From Lachnospiraceae bacterium (lineage in GTDB: Bacteria > Bacillota_A > Clostridia > Lachnospirales > Lachnospiraceae), in NCBI GenBank assembly GCA_024699595.1, contig JAILPG010000099.1:1-48707 (forward strand): a stretch of 48,707 bases of DNA. Direction: 5' to 3'. The notes under the pieces were generated by a model, which worked only from the letters and a program-made list of their open reading frames with translations, was not told the DNA's origin and made no database searches. The position numbers were made by a program, and so were the translations under genes. Positions 8,604-16,526 of this stretch are shown here, piece after piece (positions within the stretch are counted from its first letter, which is position 1; every line of letters starts with the position of its first letter).

Positions 8604-9140
8604 TTACTCCTTTATCACATCTTTATTCTTGATCATATATTCCACTAAGGACACTATAGTCATTATGAGCGCCACGTATGTAACGGCTTTGGTGATGAAT
8701 ATATAGACAGGACTCTGTATATCGATTATCAGCAGTATGATCGCTGCCATCTGAGTGACCGTCTTGAATTTTCCGTAAATGCTTGCAGCTATCACAACAC
8801 CCTTGTCACAGGCCACAAGCCGGAAGCCGCTGATGATGAACTCCCTGGCTATTATGATGATCACTATCCATGCGCTGAGCCTTGAAAGCTCCACAAAGCA
8901 GACAAAAGCCGAGCATACCAGAAGCTTATCAGCAAGCGGATCCATGAATTTGCCGAAGTTAGTTATAAGATTGTACTTTCTTGCGATATGTCCGTCAAGA
9001 TAATCGGTAAAGCTTGCCGCGCAGAATATTGCAAGCGCGATCCACTTTGATGCCGCTCCTGCGATATCGGTTAACAAAAACAGTACAAAAAAGGGAATGA
9101 GAATAACCCTTATGACCGTCAGTTTATTCGGCAGATTCAT
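8604..9140 (-). CDS. pgsA: Phosphatidylglycerophosphate synthase
   Basis: This 178-residue membrane protein carries the CDP-alcohol phosphotransferase signature D-x2-D-G-x2-A-R-x8-G-x3-D-x3-D, read as DYLDGHIARKYN then GKFMDPLAD near residues 46-71. Four to five hydrophobic helices follow. It joins CDP-diacylglycerol and glycerol-3-phosphate to make phosphatidylglycerophosphate, the precursor of phosphatidylglycerol. Its start overlaps the end of rimO by 17 bases, indicating translational coupling. Confidence 0.93.
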   Translation of the reverse strand: MNLPNKLTVIRVILIPFFVLFLLTDIAGAASKWIALAIFCAASFTDYLDGHIARKYNLITNFGKFMDPLADKLLVCSAFVCFVELSRLSAWIVIIIIAREFIISGFRLVACDKGVVIAASIYGKFKTVTQMAAIILLIIDIQSPVYIFITKAVTYVALIMTIVSLVEYMIKNKDVIKE

Positions 9141-10473
9141 CCTTTAGCCCTCCTATCAGGTCGTATTCATGAGCGCCGGTTATATGGACATCATAAAAGT
9201 CCCCGCTCATAAGGTCACGATCGGTACCCACAAACACATTTCCGTCTATTCCCGGTGCATCCATATATGTTCTTGCCACATAGACGTTTTCATCGACAAG
9301 CCTGCCCTCTATAAAGACTTTATAGTCCTTCCCGTTTTTTTCCCTTGCTTTTTCAAAGGCGATCTCCTGCTGCAGAAGCATCAGCTCATCATATCTTTCT
9401 TTTTTTATCTCATCCGGGATCTGATCCGGCATATCGTATGCCGCCGTCCCTTCCTCAGGAGAAAAAGAAAAGACCCCAAGCCTGTCAAATTCCGTTTCAT
9501 CTACAAAATTATATAATTCTATATGATCTTCCTTAGTCTCTCCCGGAAAACCGCTTAATAACGTTGTCCTTATGGCTATGTCGGGGATATTCCCGCGAAG
9601 CTTTTCTATAAGCCTTGAGAGGCTCTCCCTGTCTGTCTTTCTCCCCATTCTGCGTAAGATCTTATCGGAAGCATGCTGTATTGGCATGTCTATATAATGA
9701 CATATCTTCTTTTCTGACGCCATAACCTCTATGAGTTCATCCGTGATCTCCTCGGGGTAGGCATACATAATCCTTATCCATTCCAGTCCTTCGATCTTTG
9801 AGAGCTTAGAAAGAAGTTCCGGCAAAGCCTTTTTCCCATACAGATCACTTCCGTAGAGCGTTGTCTCCTGCGCAACCAAAATAAGCTCCTTTACGCCGTT
9901 ATCCGAAAGAAGCTTTGCATTTGTGATCAGATCATCCATGGGGTATGATCTGTATCTTCCTCTTAATGAAGGTATTATACAGTATGAACATCTTTTATTG
10001 CAGCCCTCGGCTATCTTGAGATATGCATAATGGCCTCCCGTTGTCACGATACGTTTCGGGCTCCGGGAGGGCAGTATATTTATGTCCTTTAAATCGTACA
10101 CTTTAATGCCGTTTAAGCATTTGTCGATCACTTCAGATATGTCGTCATATGCAGTCGTTCCGACTACCGCATCCACTTCGGGCAGTTCTTTCTTTATCTC
10201 ATCCGCATAACGTTCGGCAAGACATCCCGTTACTATAAGTGCCCTGCATTTTCCGCCGTTTCCGGCTGAAATCTTGCATCCGGCAAGCTCTATGATGGTA
10301 TTGATGCTTTCTTCCTTTGCATCATTTATGAATGCACAGGTATTTATGATAATGACATCAGCTTCTGTCTCGTCATCCGTGATCTGTATTCCCTTTGACG
10401 AAAGAAGACCGAGCATTTCCTCGGAATCGCAGAGATTCTTGTCACAACCAAGAGAAACAAGCAGAAGCTTCAT
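9124..10473 (-). CDS. rimO: Ribosomal protein S12 methylthiotransferase RimO
   Basis: The 449-residue length is typical. The N-terminal UPF0004 domain has its three cluster cysteines at C10 (LGCDKN), C46 (NTCAF) and C84 (TGCLAERY). The radical SAM motif is EGCNKRCSYC (C158, C162, C165), followed by SLRGRYRS, and the C-terminal TRAM domain is present. The enzyme uses two iron-sulfur clusters to methylthiolate an aspartate of ribosomal protein S12. LGCDKN and the gene neighbourhood favour RimO over MiaB. It starts four bases after rpoZ ends. Confidence 0.95.
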   Translation of the reverse strand: MKLLLVSLGCDKNLCDSEEMLGLLSSKGIQITDDETEADVIIINTCAFINDAKEESINTIIELAGCKISAGNGGKCRALIVTGCLAERYADEIKKELPEVDAVVGTTAYDDISEVIDKCLNGIKVYDLKDINILPSRSPKRIVTTGGHYAYLKIAEGCNKRCSYCIIPSLRGRYRSYPMDDLITNAKLLSDNGVKELILVAQETTLYGSDLYGKKALPELLSKLSKIEGLEWIRIMYAYPEEITDELIEVMASEKKICHYIDMPIQHASDKILRRMGRKTDRESLSRLIEKLRGNIPDIAIRTTLLSGFPGETKEDHIELYNFVDETEFDRLGVFSFSPEEGTAAYDMPDQIPDEIKKERYDELMLLQQEIAFEKAREKNGKDYKVFIEGRLVDENVYVARTYMDAPGIDGNVFVGTDRDLMSGDFYDVHITGAHEYDLIGGLKDESAE

Positions 10474-10476
10474 ATA

Positions 10477-10716
10477 TCACTCTTCCTCGTCGGATACTAT
10501 CTTGATGATGCCGTCCTTAAGCTCCTCCACAGCCATGGAAAGGGGCTTGTCATTGTCCGATTTCTTAACGGGTGTCGGAGCACCGTCTATTATCTGTCTT
10601 GCTCTCTTTGAAGTAGCCATAACTATCGAGTATCTGCTGTTTACCACGGGATGTTCCTTTTCCTCGGCCTCTGCATTAACTACCTTCATAAGATCACTGT
10701 ATGATGGATGTAACAT
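10477..10716 (-). CDS. rpoZ: RNA polymerase omega subunit
   Basis: The 79-residue protein has the omega pattern: LHPSYSDLMKV at the start, NSRYSIVMATSKRARQIIDG in the middle, and KPLSMAVEELKDGIIKI at the end. Omega binds the beta-prime subunit and aids polymerase assembly. It starts immediately after the gmk stop codon with no spacer, with AGGAGG in the gmk 3' end, a conserved gmk-rpoZ pair. Confidence 0.94.
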   Translation of the reverse strand: MLHPSYSDLMKVVNAEAEEKEHPVVNSRYSIVMATSKRARQIIDGAPTPVKKSDNDKPLSMAVEELKDGIIKIVSDEEE

Positions 10717-11352
10717 TTATTTTTCCTCCTTCAGGAATCCTTTAAACTGGTCTTTGACCTCTTCTATCTTATCCATGTTGCGGTCTGCCGAATAATGAGC
10801 GGCTGTGATGGCCTCATGCATTCTTCTCACGCAGTCCTCTACAACATCATTTATTACCAGATAATCATACTTTTCGATGAAGTTGACTTCCTCTCCTGCC
10901 CGCTTCATCCTCTGCATGATGACCTCTTCCGTCTCGGTCCCGCGTTTCTTTAATCTGTTATATATCTCTTCAACGCTTGGCGGCATCACGAACATGAGCA
11001 GCGTGTCGGGATATTCCTCTTTGACCTTTAAGGCTCCCTGGGTCTCTATCTCAAGGATGACATCCTTGCCTTCCTTAAGCATGTCAAACACGTATTTCTT
11101 GGGAGTACCGTAATAATTGGAGACATAGCTTGCATACTCAAGCAGCTGCCCTTTTTCGATCATCTCTTCAAACTGCTCTTTTGAGACGAAAAAGTAATCC
11201 TTACCGTCCTCCTCCCCTTCCCTCGGGGCTCTGGTGGTCGCCGAAATGCTAAGGGCATAGTTGTCATAGTTTGACAGAAGCGCCTTCATGAGGGTTCCCT
11301 TTCCGGAACCGGCAAATCCCGATACGACTATCAGGATACCTTTGTGTGTCAT
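10717..11352 (-). CDS. gmk: Guanylate kinase
   Basis: The protein has the P-loop VVSGFAGSGKGTLMKALL and the GMP-binding segment SATTRAPREGEEDGKDYFFV. It phosphorylates GMP to GDP. I start at ATG 11352 (211 residues): the longer TTG start at 11370 would overlap the end of yicC and place the GAGTGAGG ribosome site inside the coding sequence. The gene lies 10 bases after yicC. The small remA (DUF370) gene often found between yicC and gmk in Firmicutes is missing here. Confidence 0.95.
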   Translation of the reverse strand: MTHKGILIVVSGFAGSGKGTLMKALLSNYDNYALSISATTRAPREGEEDGKDYFFVSKEQFEEMIEKGQLLEYASYVSNYYGTPKKYVFDMLKEGKDVILEIETQGALKVKEEYPDTLLMFVMPPSVEEIYNRLKKRGTETEEVIMQRMKRAGEEVNFIEKYDYLVINDVVEDCVRRMHEAITAAHYSADRNMDKIEEVKDQFKGFLKEEK

Positions 11353-11362
11353 ATGTATATCC

Positions 11363-12241
11363 TCACTCAATGTTTTGTATCTGTTCCCTGACTTTTTCTA
11401 TGCTGGTCTTTAAGTTGATGGCCCTGTCGGAGGTTATAAGATCCGTCGTCTTTGAGAGGATCGTGTTGGCTTCGCGGTTCATTTCCTGTGCGATGAAATC
11501 AAGCTTTCTTCCTACGCTTCCCTCTTCCGAGAGAGCATCCATCGTAGCCTTTATGTGGCTCTTAAGCCTCACTATCTCCTCATCAACGCATATCTTGTCG
11601 GCGTATACCGTAACCTCGGTGAGTATCCTCGATTCATCTATGCCGGCATCGGCCACAAGTTCCTTTACCCTTTCATAGAGCTTGGATCTGTACTCGTTGA
11701 TGATCTCGGGAGCCCTATCCTCTATATAGGACACATCCTCAAGCATACCCTCAAGCTTTTCCATCAGATCCTTTTTAAGGTTCTCGCCTTCCTTTATGCG
11801 GGATTCATTAAACTCCTGCAGTGCGCCTCTTAACGCTGCCTCAAGATCTCCCCACAGTTCTTTCTCATCGACATCCTGCTCATCAATGGTGAATACCTCG
11901 GGATATCTTGAGAGGTTTGACACTCTTATATCATTCTCAAGCTCAAACTCTTCTGCCATCTCTCTTATGTACTCAAGGTATGCTCTTGCCATATCCCTGT
12001 TGTACTTAAGGCAGTATCCGTTATCGGTGTTGTCCTCATAGCTTATGAATATGTCGATCTTTCCGCGGCCTGCATATTCCTTGATGAGATTTCTCATCGA
12101 TGCCTCAAAATATGAAAGCTTCTTTGGCATCTTTATATTTATGTCAAGATATCTGTGATTGACCGCCTTCATTTCCACGGATATCTTTCTGTCCTTATCG
12201 GACATGTCAAAATGTCCGAATCCGGTCATGCTCTTTATCAT
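11363..12241 (-). CDS. yicC: YicC/YloC family endoribonuclease
   Basis: This 292-residue protein begins MIKSMTGFGHFD and contains VEMKAVNHRYLDINIKMP, both hallmarks of the family, and ends with the conserved C-terminal domain (GRKLDFIAQEMNREANTI, then NLKTSIEKVREQIQNIE). Family members are stress-linked endoribonucleases acting in RNA decay. The ATG overlaps the stop of the preceding antiporter gene as ATGA, so translation is coupled to it. Its place before gmk-rpoZ is conserved in Firmicutes. Confidence 0.93.
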   Translation of the reverse strand: MIKSMTGFGHFDMSDKDRKISVEMKAVNHRYLDINIKMPKKLSYFEASMRNLIKEYAGRGKIDIFISYEDNTDNGYCLKYNRDMARAYLEYIREMAEEFELENDIRVSNLSRYPEVFTIDEQDVDEKELWGDLEAALRGALQEFNESRIKEGENLKKDLMEKLEGMLEDVSYIEDRAPEIINEYRSKLYERVKELVADAGIDESRILTEVTVYADKICVDEEIVRLKSHIKATMDALSEEGSVGRKLDFIAQEMNREANTILSKTTDLITSDRAINLKTSIEKVREQIQNIE

Positions 12242-13815
12242 TTCTGAATCTCCTGTTCCCTGCCGCCATCAGCTTCATTATCCGCTTTCTCTGCCTTAAA
12301 CATCGATGTCTTTCCCTTTAAGGTGAAGTTAAGCATCTCAACGACAACGATCATGAAAGCAGCTCCTATAATGAGCGAGATAACGGGATTCTTAACAAAT
12401 CCGGCAACAAGGTACGCTAAAAACGAAACAGCTGCAGCCGTGATGGCATACGGCAGCTGCGTGGATACATGTGCAATGTGGTCGCACTGCGCTCCGGCCG
12501 AGGACATGATCGTGGTATCGGATATAGGTGAGCAGTGATCACCGCAAACGGCACCGGCCATGCAGGCAGATACGCAGATTATCGCAAGTTCATTTCCGCT
12601 CTCTAAAGGGAAGGCCTTGAGGCAGATAGGTATTAAGATACCGAAAGTACCCCAGCTCGTTCCCGAAGCAAAAGCAAGGAAACATGCGATAAGAAATACG
12701 ATCGCAGGAAGGAATGAAAGTAACGATCCCTTGCTCTGATCGACTATGCCTGCAACGTAATCGGCAGCGCCGAGCGAATCGGTCATGGCCTTAAGAGTCC
12801 AGGCAAGCGCAAGTATGATGATGGCAGGAACCATCGCTATAAATCCGTCCGGTACGCAGGCCATGCAGTCCTTAAACTTAAGGATCTTTCTGCACAGATA
12901 GAATACAAGGGTGATCACAAGTGCCACAAACGATCCAAGCACAAGTCCCACCGAAGCATCGCTGTTTGCAAACGAATCAACAAAGCTCTCTCCGGAGAAG
13001 AATCCGCCGCTGTAGATCATTCCGACAACGCAGCAGACGATGAGTGAAATGATCGGAAAGACAAGATCCACAACCTTGCCCTCTCCCTCTGTCTTTTTTT
13101 CGTCATCGGTCTTTGAAACGGGCTTTACCGTGAATATGTCGCCGTTCTTTGCATTTTTCTCATGTGTGAGCATGGGACCGTACTCAACCCCTGCCATGGT
13201 CATGAGCACCATCATGATTATCGTAAGAAGTGCATAATAGTTGTAGGGGATAGCCTTTATGAACAGCATAAGACCGTTCGTCCCCTCGGGAGCGAAGCCC
13301 GAAACCGCTGCGGCCCATGAGGAAATGGGAGCTATGATGCATACGGGGGCGGCAGTCGCATCTATCAGATAGGCAAGCTTGGCCCTTGATACCTTATGTC
13401 TGTCGGTAACGGGACGCATAACGCTTCCGACCGTAAGACAGTTGAAATAGTCATCGATAAATATAAGACATCCGAGAAGGATGGTGGCAAGCTGTGCACC
13501 GACTCTCGTCTTTATATGTTCGGAGGCCCATTTACCAAATGCAGCGGATCCTCCCGCCTTGTTCATAAGTGCCACTATGATGCCGAGGAATACCAAAAAC
13601 AGCAGTATGCCGACATTGTAGGGGTCCGAAAGCTGTGCTATCAGTCCGTCATTAAAGATATGGACCAAAGTCCCTTCAAAGCTGAAGCCCGAAAAGAAGA
13701 GTCCTCCGACTATAATCCCAACAAACAGGGAGCTGTAAACCTCCTTGGTGATAAGTGCCAGAATGATCGCTACTAAAGAGGGCACCAACGCCCAAAAGGT
13801 TGCCTGTACTTCCAT
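12238..13815 (-). CDS. NhaC-family Na+/H+ antiporter-like transporter
   Basis: The 525-residue protein has 11-13 hydrophobic helices. Recognisable family segments are ALITKEVYSSLFVGIIVGGL at the N-terminus, LGCLIFIDDYFNCLTVGSVM with the two acidic residues expected in the ion path, and ASGTSWGTFGILIPI with CGDHCSPISDTT near the C-terminus. NhaC-type antiporters exchange Na+ and H+, or sometimes amino-acid pairs, across the membrane. It sits 24 bases after the ZorB-like motor gene and overlaps yicC by four bases. Its coupling to a motor pair is notable because both depend on ion gradients. Confidence 0.88.
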   Translation of the reverse strand: MEVQATFWALVPSLVAIILALITKEVYSSLFVGIIVGGLFFSGFSFEGTLVHIFNDGLIAQLSDPYNVGILLFLVFLGIIVALMNKAGGSAAFGKWASEHIKTRVGAQLATILLGCLIFIDDYFNCLTVGSVMRPVTDRHKVSRAKLAYLIDATAAPVCIIAPISSWAAAVSGFAPEGTNGLMLFIKAIPYNYYALLTIIMMVLMTMAGVEYGPMLTHEKNAKNGDIFTVKPVSKTDDEKKTEGEGKVVDLVFPIISLIVCCVVGMIYSGGFFSGESFVDSFANSDASVGLVLGSFVALVITLVFYLCRKILKFKDCMACVPDGFIAMVPAIIILALAWTLKAMTDSLGAADYVAGIVDQSKGSLLSFLPAIVFLIACFLAFASGTSWGTFGILIPICLKAFPLESGNELAIICVSACMAGAVCGDHCSPISDTTIMSSAGAQCDHIAHVSTQLPYAITAAAVSFLAYLVAGFVKNPVISLIIGAAFMIVVVEMLNFTLKGKTSMFKAEKADNEADGGREQEIQK

Positions 13816-13839
13816 TTCAATCTCCCGTCTAAATCAACT

Positions 13840-14751
13840 CTATCTCTGTTCCGAATTAAGGATCTCGACCATCTCTCTGATCATTTCCTCATCCTTTAAT
13901 CTGAACAGGAACTCAACTCTTCGTGATGCATCCGCATCCACTTCTCCGTTTTCCTTGTATATCGGGTTGCTGTAAGATCTTCCGTTTACCGTGATGACCT
14001 TCTGCAGATCCATAAGCTGATCATTCGTGAGCACGTCATTATCGGTATTGAGACAGTACTTTGCAACTGAAAATGCTCTCTTCTGGGACAGCTCAAGGTT
14101 GTAAATGAAGGTTCCCTCGGTATCCGTATGACCTTCTATGATGATCTCTGATACATATTCCCTGTATTTGGGTCCGAGCAGTATCCTGCAGTATCTCGGC
14201 AGGAATTCATCGAGGAAGTCTTTACCTGTATCCTTAAGTACATTCTGGTTGTAGTCAAACAGAATGCTTGCATCAAACGTGATCGCACCGGTCTGTTCAT
14301 CCACGGCAATGGAGAGGTTGGAATCATCAAACTCCTCCTTCAGAGCCTCGATAAGCTCACTTCTGACACCGATGATGTTATCAAGCTTGGCCTGCTGCTC
14401 ATCCATTATCTTCTGCAGTTCCGTGAGAAGTATCTGCTGTTTCTTAAGCGTCTCCTCTTTTTCCTCAAGCTCTCTCTGCTGGCTTACCAGAGTGAGTGCC
14501 TGTTCATTTAACAGTTCCTGCTGAGAGGCAACGAGCTTTCTCTCATCCTCAAGAGCCTCCGACTGGATGATGAGCTCCTCCTCCTTGCCGAGCAGCTCAC
14601 TCTGCTTCTGGTCAAACTGGATCTTTGCACGCAGCATCGTGACTGCGATGATCAGCACAAAAATGAGAAGCAGTGCAGCCATCATATCCGAATACGACAG
14701 CCAGTATGTTGTTTCTTCATCTAATCTTTTGTTGTATTTTCCTCTGTGCAT
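13840..14751 (-). CDS. ZorB/MotB-like motor protein with OmpA peptidoglycan-binding domain
   Basis: This 303-residue protein has one N-terminal membrane helix, YWLSYSDMMAALLLIFVLII, with an aspartate (D22) at the place of the ion-carrying residue of MotB and ZorB. A coiled coil follows (about 45-130), then an OmpA-type domain with EGHTDTEG and LSQKRAFSV that should anchor to the cell wall. The DMMAALLLIF start and acidic periplasmic-type coiled coil resemble ZorB more than flagellar MotB. With the ZorA-like gene just upstream it should form an ion-driven motor. None of the Zorya effector genes (zorC, zorD, zorE) is nearby. Confidence 0.75.
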   Translation of the reverse strand: MHRGKYNKRLDEETTYWLSYSDMMAALLLIFVLIIAVTMLRAKIQFDQKQSELLGKEEELIIQSEALEDERKLVASQQELLNEQALTLVSQQRELEEKEETLKKQQILLTELQKIMDEQQAKLDNIIGVRSELIEALKEEFDDSNLSIAVDEQTGAITFDASILFDYNQNVLKDTGKDFLDEFLPRYCRILLGPKYREYVSEIIIEGHTDTEGTFIYNLELSQKRAFSVAKYCLNTDNDVLTNDQLMDLQKVITVNGRSYSNPIYKENGEVDADASRRVEFLFRLKDEEMIREMVEILNSEQR

Positions 14752-14785
14752 CTTTTTTCCTCAAATGTTTCCGGCTGTTTATACA

Positions 14786-16384
14786 TCAGACATGCCCGTT
14801 GTCACTCCTCATGCGCTCAATGGAGGCTGAGAGACGATCCATCGCCGTTGTAGCCCTGTCAAACGACTTTTCGATATACTGCGAGGAATCGCTTACAACA
14901 TGGGCGGTCCTGTCGGTAACATCCTGTATCTGTTCTATCGTATCCCTGAAATGCGTTTCAACGCTTACAAGGTTCTTGTCAATGATCTTAAAGGTTTCAT
15001 CAATGTTCTCGGGAGTCTTTACCATGAGATCCTTGATCTCCTGAAGGAGCTTCTTCTGCTCCGTCAGCTGGTCATTAAGGATATTTGAGGAGCTTTCAAG
15101 AGCCTGACGGTAATTGGTGAGATCCACAAGATATTTTCTCTCCTGCTCGACAAAGGCGTCACTTGCAAGAGTGTTCTTCGTCATCATGTTCATGACCTTT
15201 CCGGTCTCGTCAAGCGATGCGCTGATCCTGTCCTGGATCTGTGTCACGTCTCTTGTATATGAATCAAACGAGGCGAGGATATTTCCGGCATATCTGTCGA
15301 TCTCCGCAAGCTTCATCGCCGAGTTGCCGGTCTTGTCAAGAACGCTTTCAAGCTGCTTTGCGTTCTGCTGCTGCAGCTCGTAAGCTTTGGTGATGGTATC
15401 GGACAGCGCTACAAAAGAATTATGCAGGGATTTGTTCATCTCCTTGATGAACTGATCCACTACTATCGCAAGGGCATCAAGCTGGTTTCTTGTCGCCATC
15501 ATGCCGAAATCGTTGATGGTCTTGTCAAATCTGTCAAACTGGGGTCCTAAGAACTCCTGAAGACCTCTTGAAAGCTGGTGTGCAACGGTCACCGAAAGTG
15601 AGTTGATGGCCTTGGTCTGCATCTCCTGCAGTTCCATGAGCTTGTTGATACCGTCGGTTGCAGTATCGGGAAGCACGTACTTTTTGTAATTTACAAGGAA
15701 ATTATCAACGGCATCCTCGCCCTCATCTATCTTTCTCTTGAACACATAGTTGAACATGAGCGAAAAAACCATACCGTAAATGGATGTATGGAAAGCAACC
15801 TTGATACCTTCCATAAGAGGAGCGATGCTGTTTGTGATCTCGGCAGTGGTTCCTGTCGAGAACTTCTCAAGTCCGAGTGAGAGTCCGATAAAGGTTCCAA
15901 GGATTCCGAGACCGGTCATTGCGCCCGCCACCTGATTGAGCAGGTTTCTGTGAATTACGGAATCCGTAAGTCCGGTGTTTATATAATCCTCTATATCGCA
16001 TTTATAATATGCGTTCTTTGAATGAGAGATACGGTTAAGCTCGTACTGGTAATCCGAAAACTGAGTATTAAGAGTCTTGTCGTTAAACAGGGCGTGCGGA
16101 CTTTCATTATACTGATCCCACAGATACTCGTGTGAATTCATGGCATCGGTCCTTATTTTTGACGAAACCCTGTAAAGATCGGCTATCATCCTGTCAAGCG
16201 GCTTGAAGCAGCCAAAAGTGCATTTTAGGAATACTATACCGACAATAAGGAATAATACCCCGTTTACTATAAGATTAGCCAGGTCAAGCTCTTCACCCCT
16301 GAAGAAATTCAGGTAAACAAATACTCCGAATAACACTATATAGGTAACAAGAAGTATCCATTCATATGATTTTTTCGTTCGCAT
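14786..16384 (-). CDS. ZorA-like MotA/TolQ/ExbB channel protein with long cytoplasmic tail
   Basis: The 532-residue protein has membrane helices at about 10-28, 37-55, 152-172 and 193-215. The last two carry the MotA/TolQ/ExbB pattern (AGAMTGLGILGTFIGLSLGL and KVAFHTSIYGMVFSLMFNYV). Residues 220-532 are a long helical, coiled-coil tail ending in the cytoplasm. This tailed layout matches ZorA of the Zorya defence system better than MotA, ExbB or TolQ, though it is shorter than the best-known ZorA. It has a strong ribosome site, CAGGAGGATGAG, and is the first gene of a long operon. Function beyond ion-powered rotation is unknown. Confidence 0.75.
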   Translation of the reverse strand: MRTKKSYEWILLVTYIVLFGVFVYLNFFRGEELDLANLIVNGVLFLIVGIVFLKCTFGCFKPLDRMIADLYRVSSKIRTDAMNSHEYLWDQYNESPHALFNDKTLNTQFSDYQYELNRISHSKNAYYKCDIEDYINTGLTDSVIHRNLLNQVAGAMTGLGILGTFIGLSLGLEKFSTGTTAEITNSIAPLMEGIKVAFHTSIYGMVFSLMFNYVFKRKIDEGEDAVDNFLVNYKKYVLPDTATDGINKLMELQEMQTKAINSLSVTVAHQLSRGLQEFLGPQFDRFDKTINDFGMMATRNQLDALAIVVDQFIKEMNKSLHNSFVALSDTITKAYELQQQNAKQLESVLDKTGNSAMKLAEIDRYAGNILASFDSYTRDVTQIQDRISASLDETGKVMNMMTKNTLASDAFVEQERKYLVDLTNYRQALESSSNILNDQLTEQKKLLQEIKDLMVKTPENIDETFKIIDKNLVSVETHFRDTIEQIQDVTDRTAHVVSDSSQYIEKSFDRATTAMDRLSASIERMRSDNGHV

Positions 16385-16439
16385 CTCATCCTCCTGTGAT
16401 GTCGTTCCAATATCAATGAGTCATTTACCCACAAGGGAT

Positions 16440-16468
16440 ATTTTATAACAAATTTACAAGGTAGACAA
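16440..16468 (-). promoter_or_regulatory. Candidate promoter of the motor-nhaC-yicC-gmk operon
   Basis: Minus-strand TTGTCT (16468-16463) and TAAAAT (16445-16440) are 17 bases apart. The predicted start lies about 50 bases upstream of the ZorA-like gene. No other convincing promoter is seen before yicC, so this site may serve the whole run down to cinA, though internal promoters cannot be excluded. Confidence 0.5.
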
Positions 16469-16526
16469 TAGTAATAATCTTATGATAGATTAAAATCGCT
16501 TGATAGTTTGATAAGAGGTGAATTTC

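Noticed and set aside
10274..10795. 173-codon plus-strand reading frame across rimO, rpoZ and gmk
   Set aside because: It is antisense to three well-supported genes, has no ribosome site and no recognisable domain.
14751..14786. Flagellar stator MotA/MotB
   Set aside because: The long C-terminal tail of the channel protein, the coiled coil of the partner and the absence of flagellar genes fit ZorA/ZorB better.
13840..16384. Complete Zorya phage-defence system
   Set aside because: Only the motor pair is present. Neighbouring genes are rqcH and an NhaC antiporter; nothing resembles the ZorC, ZorD helicase or ZorE nuclease.
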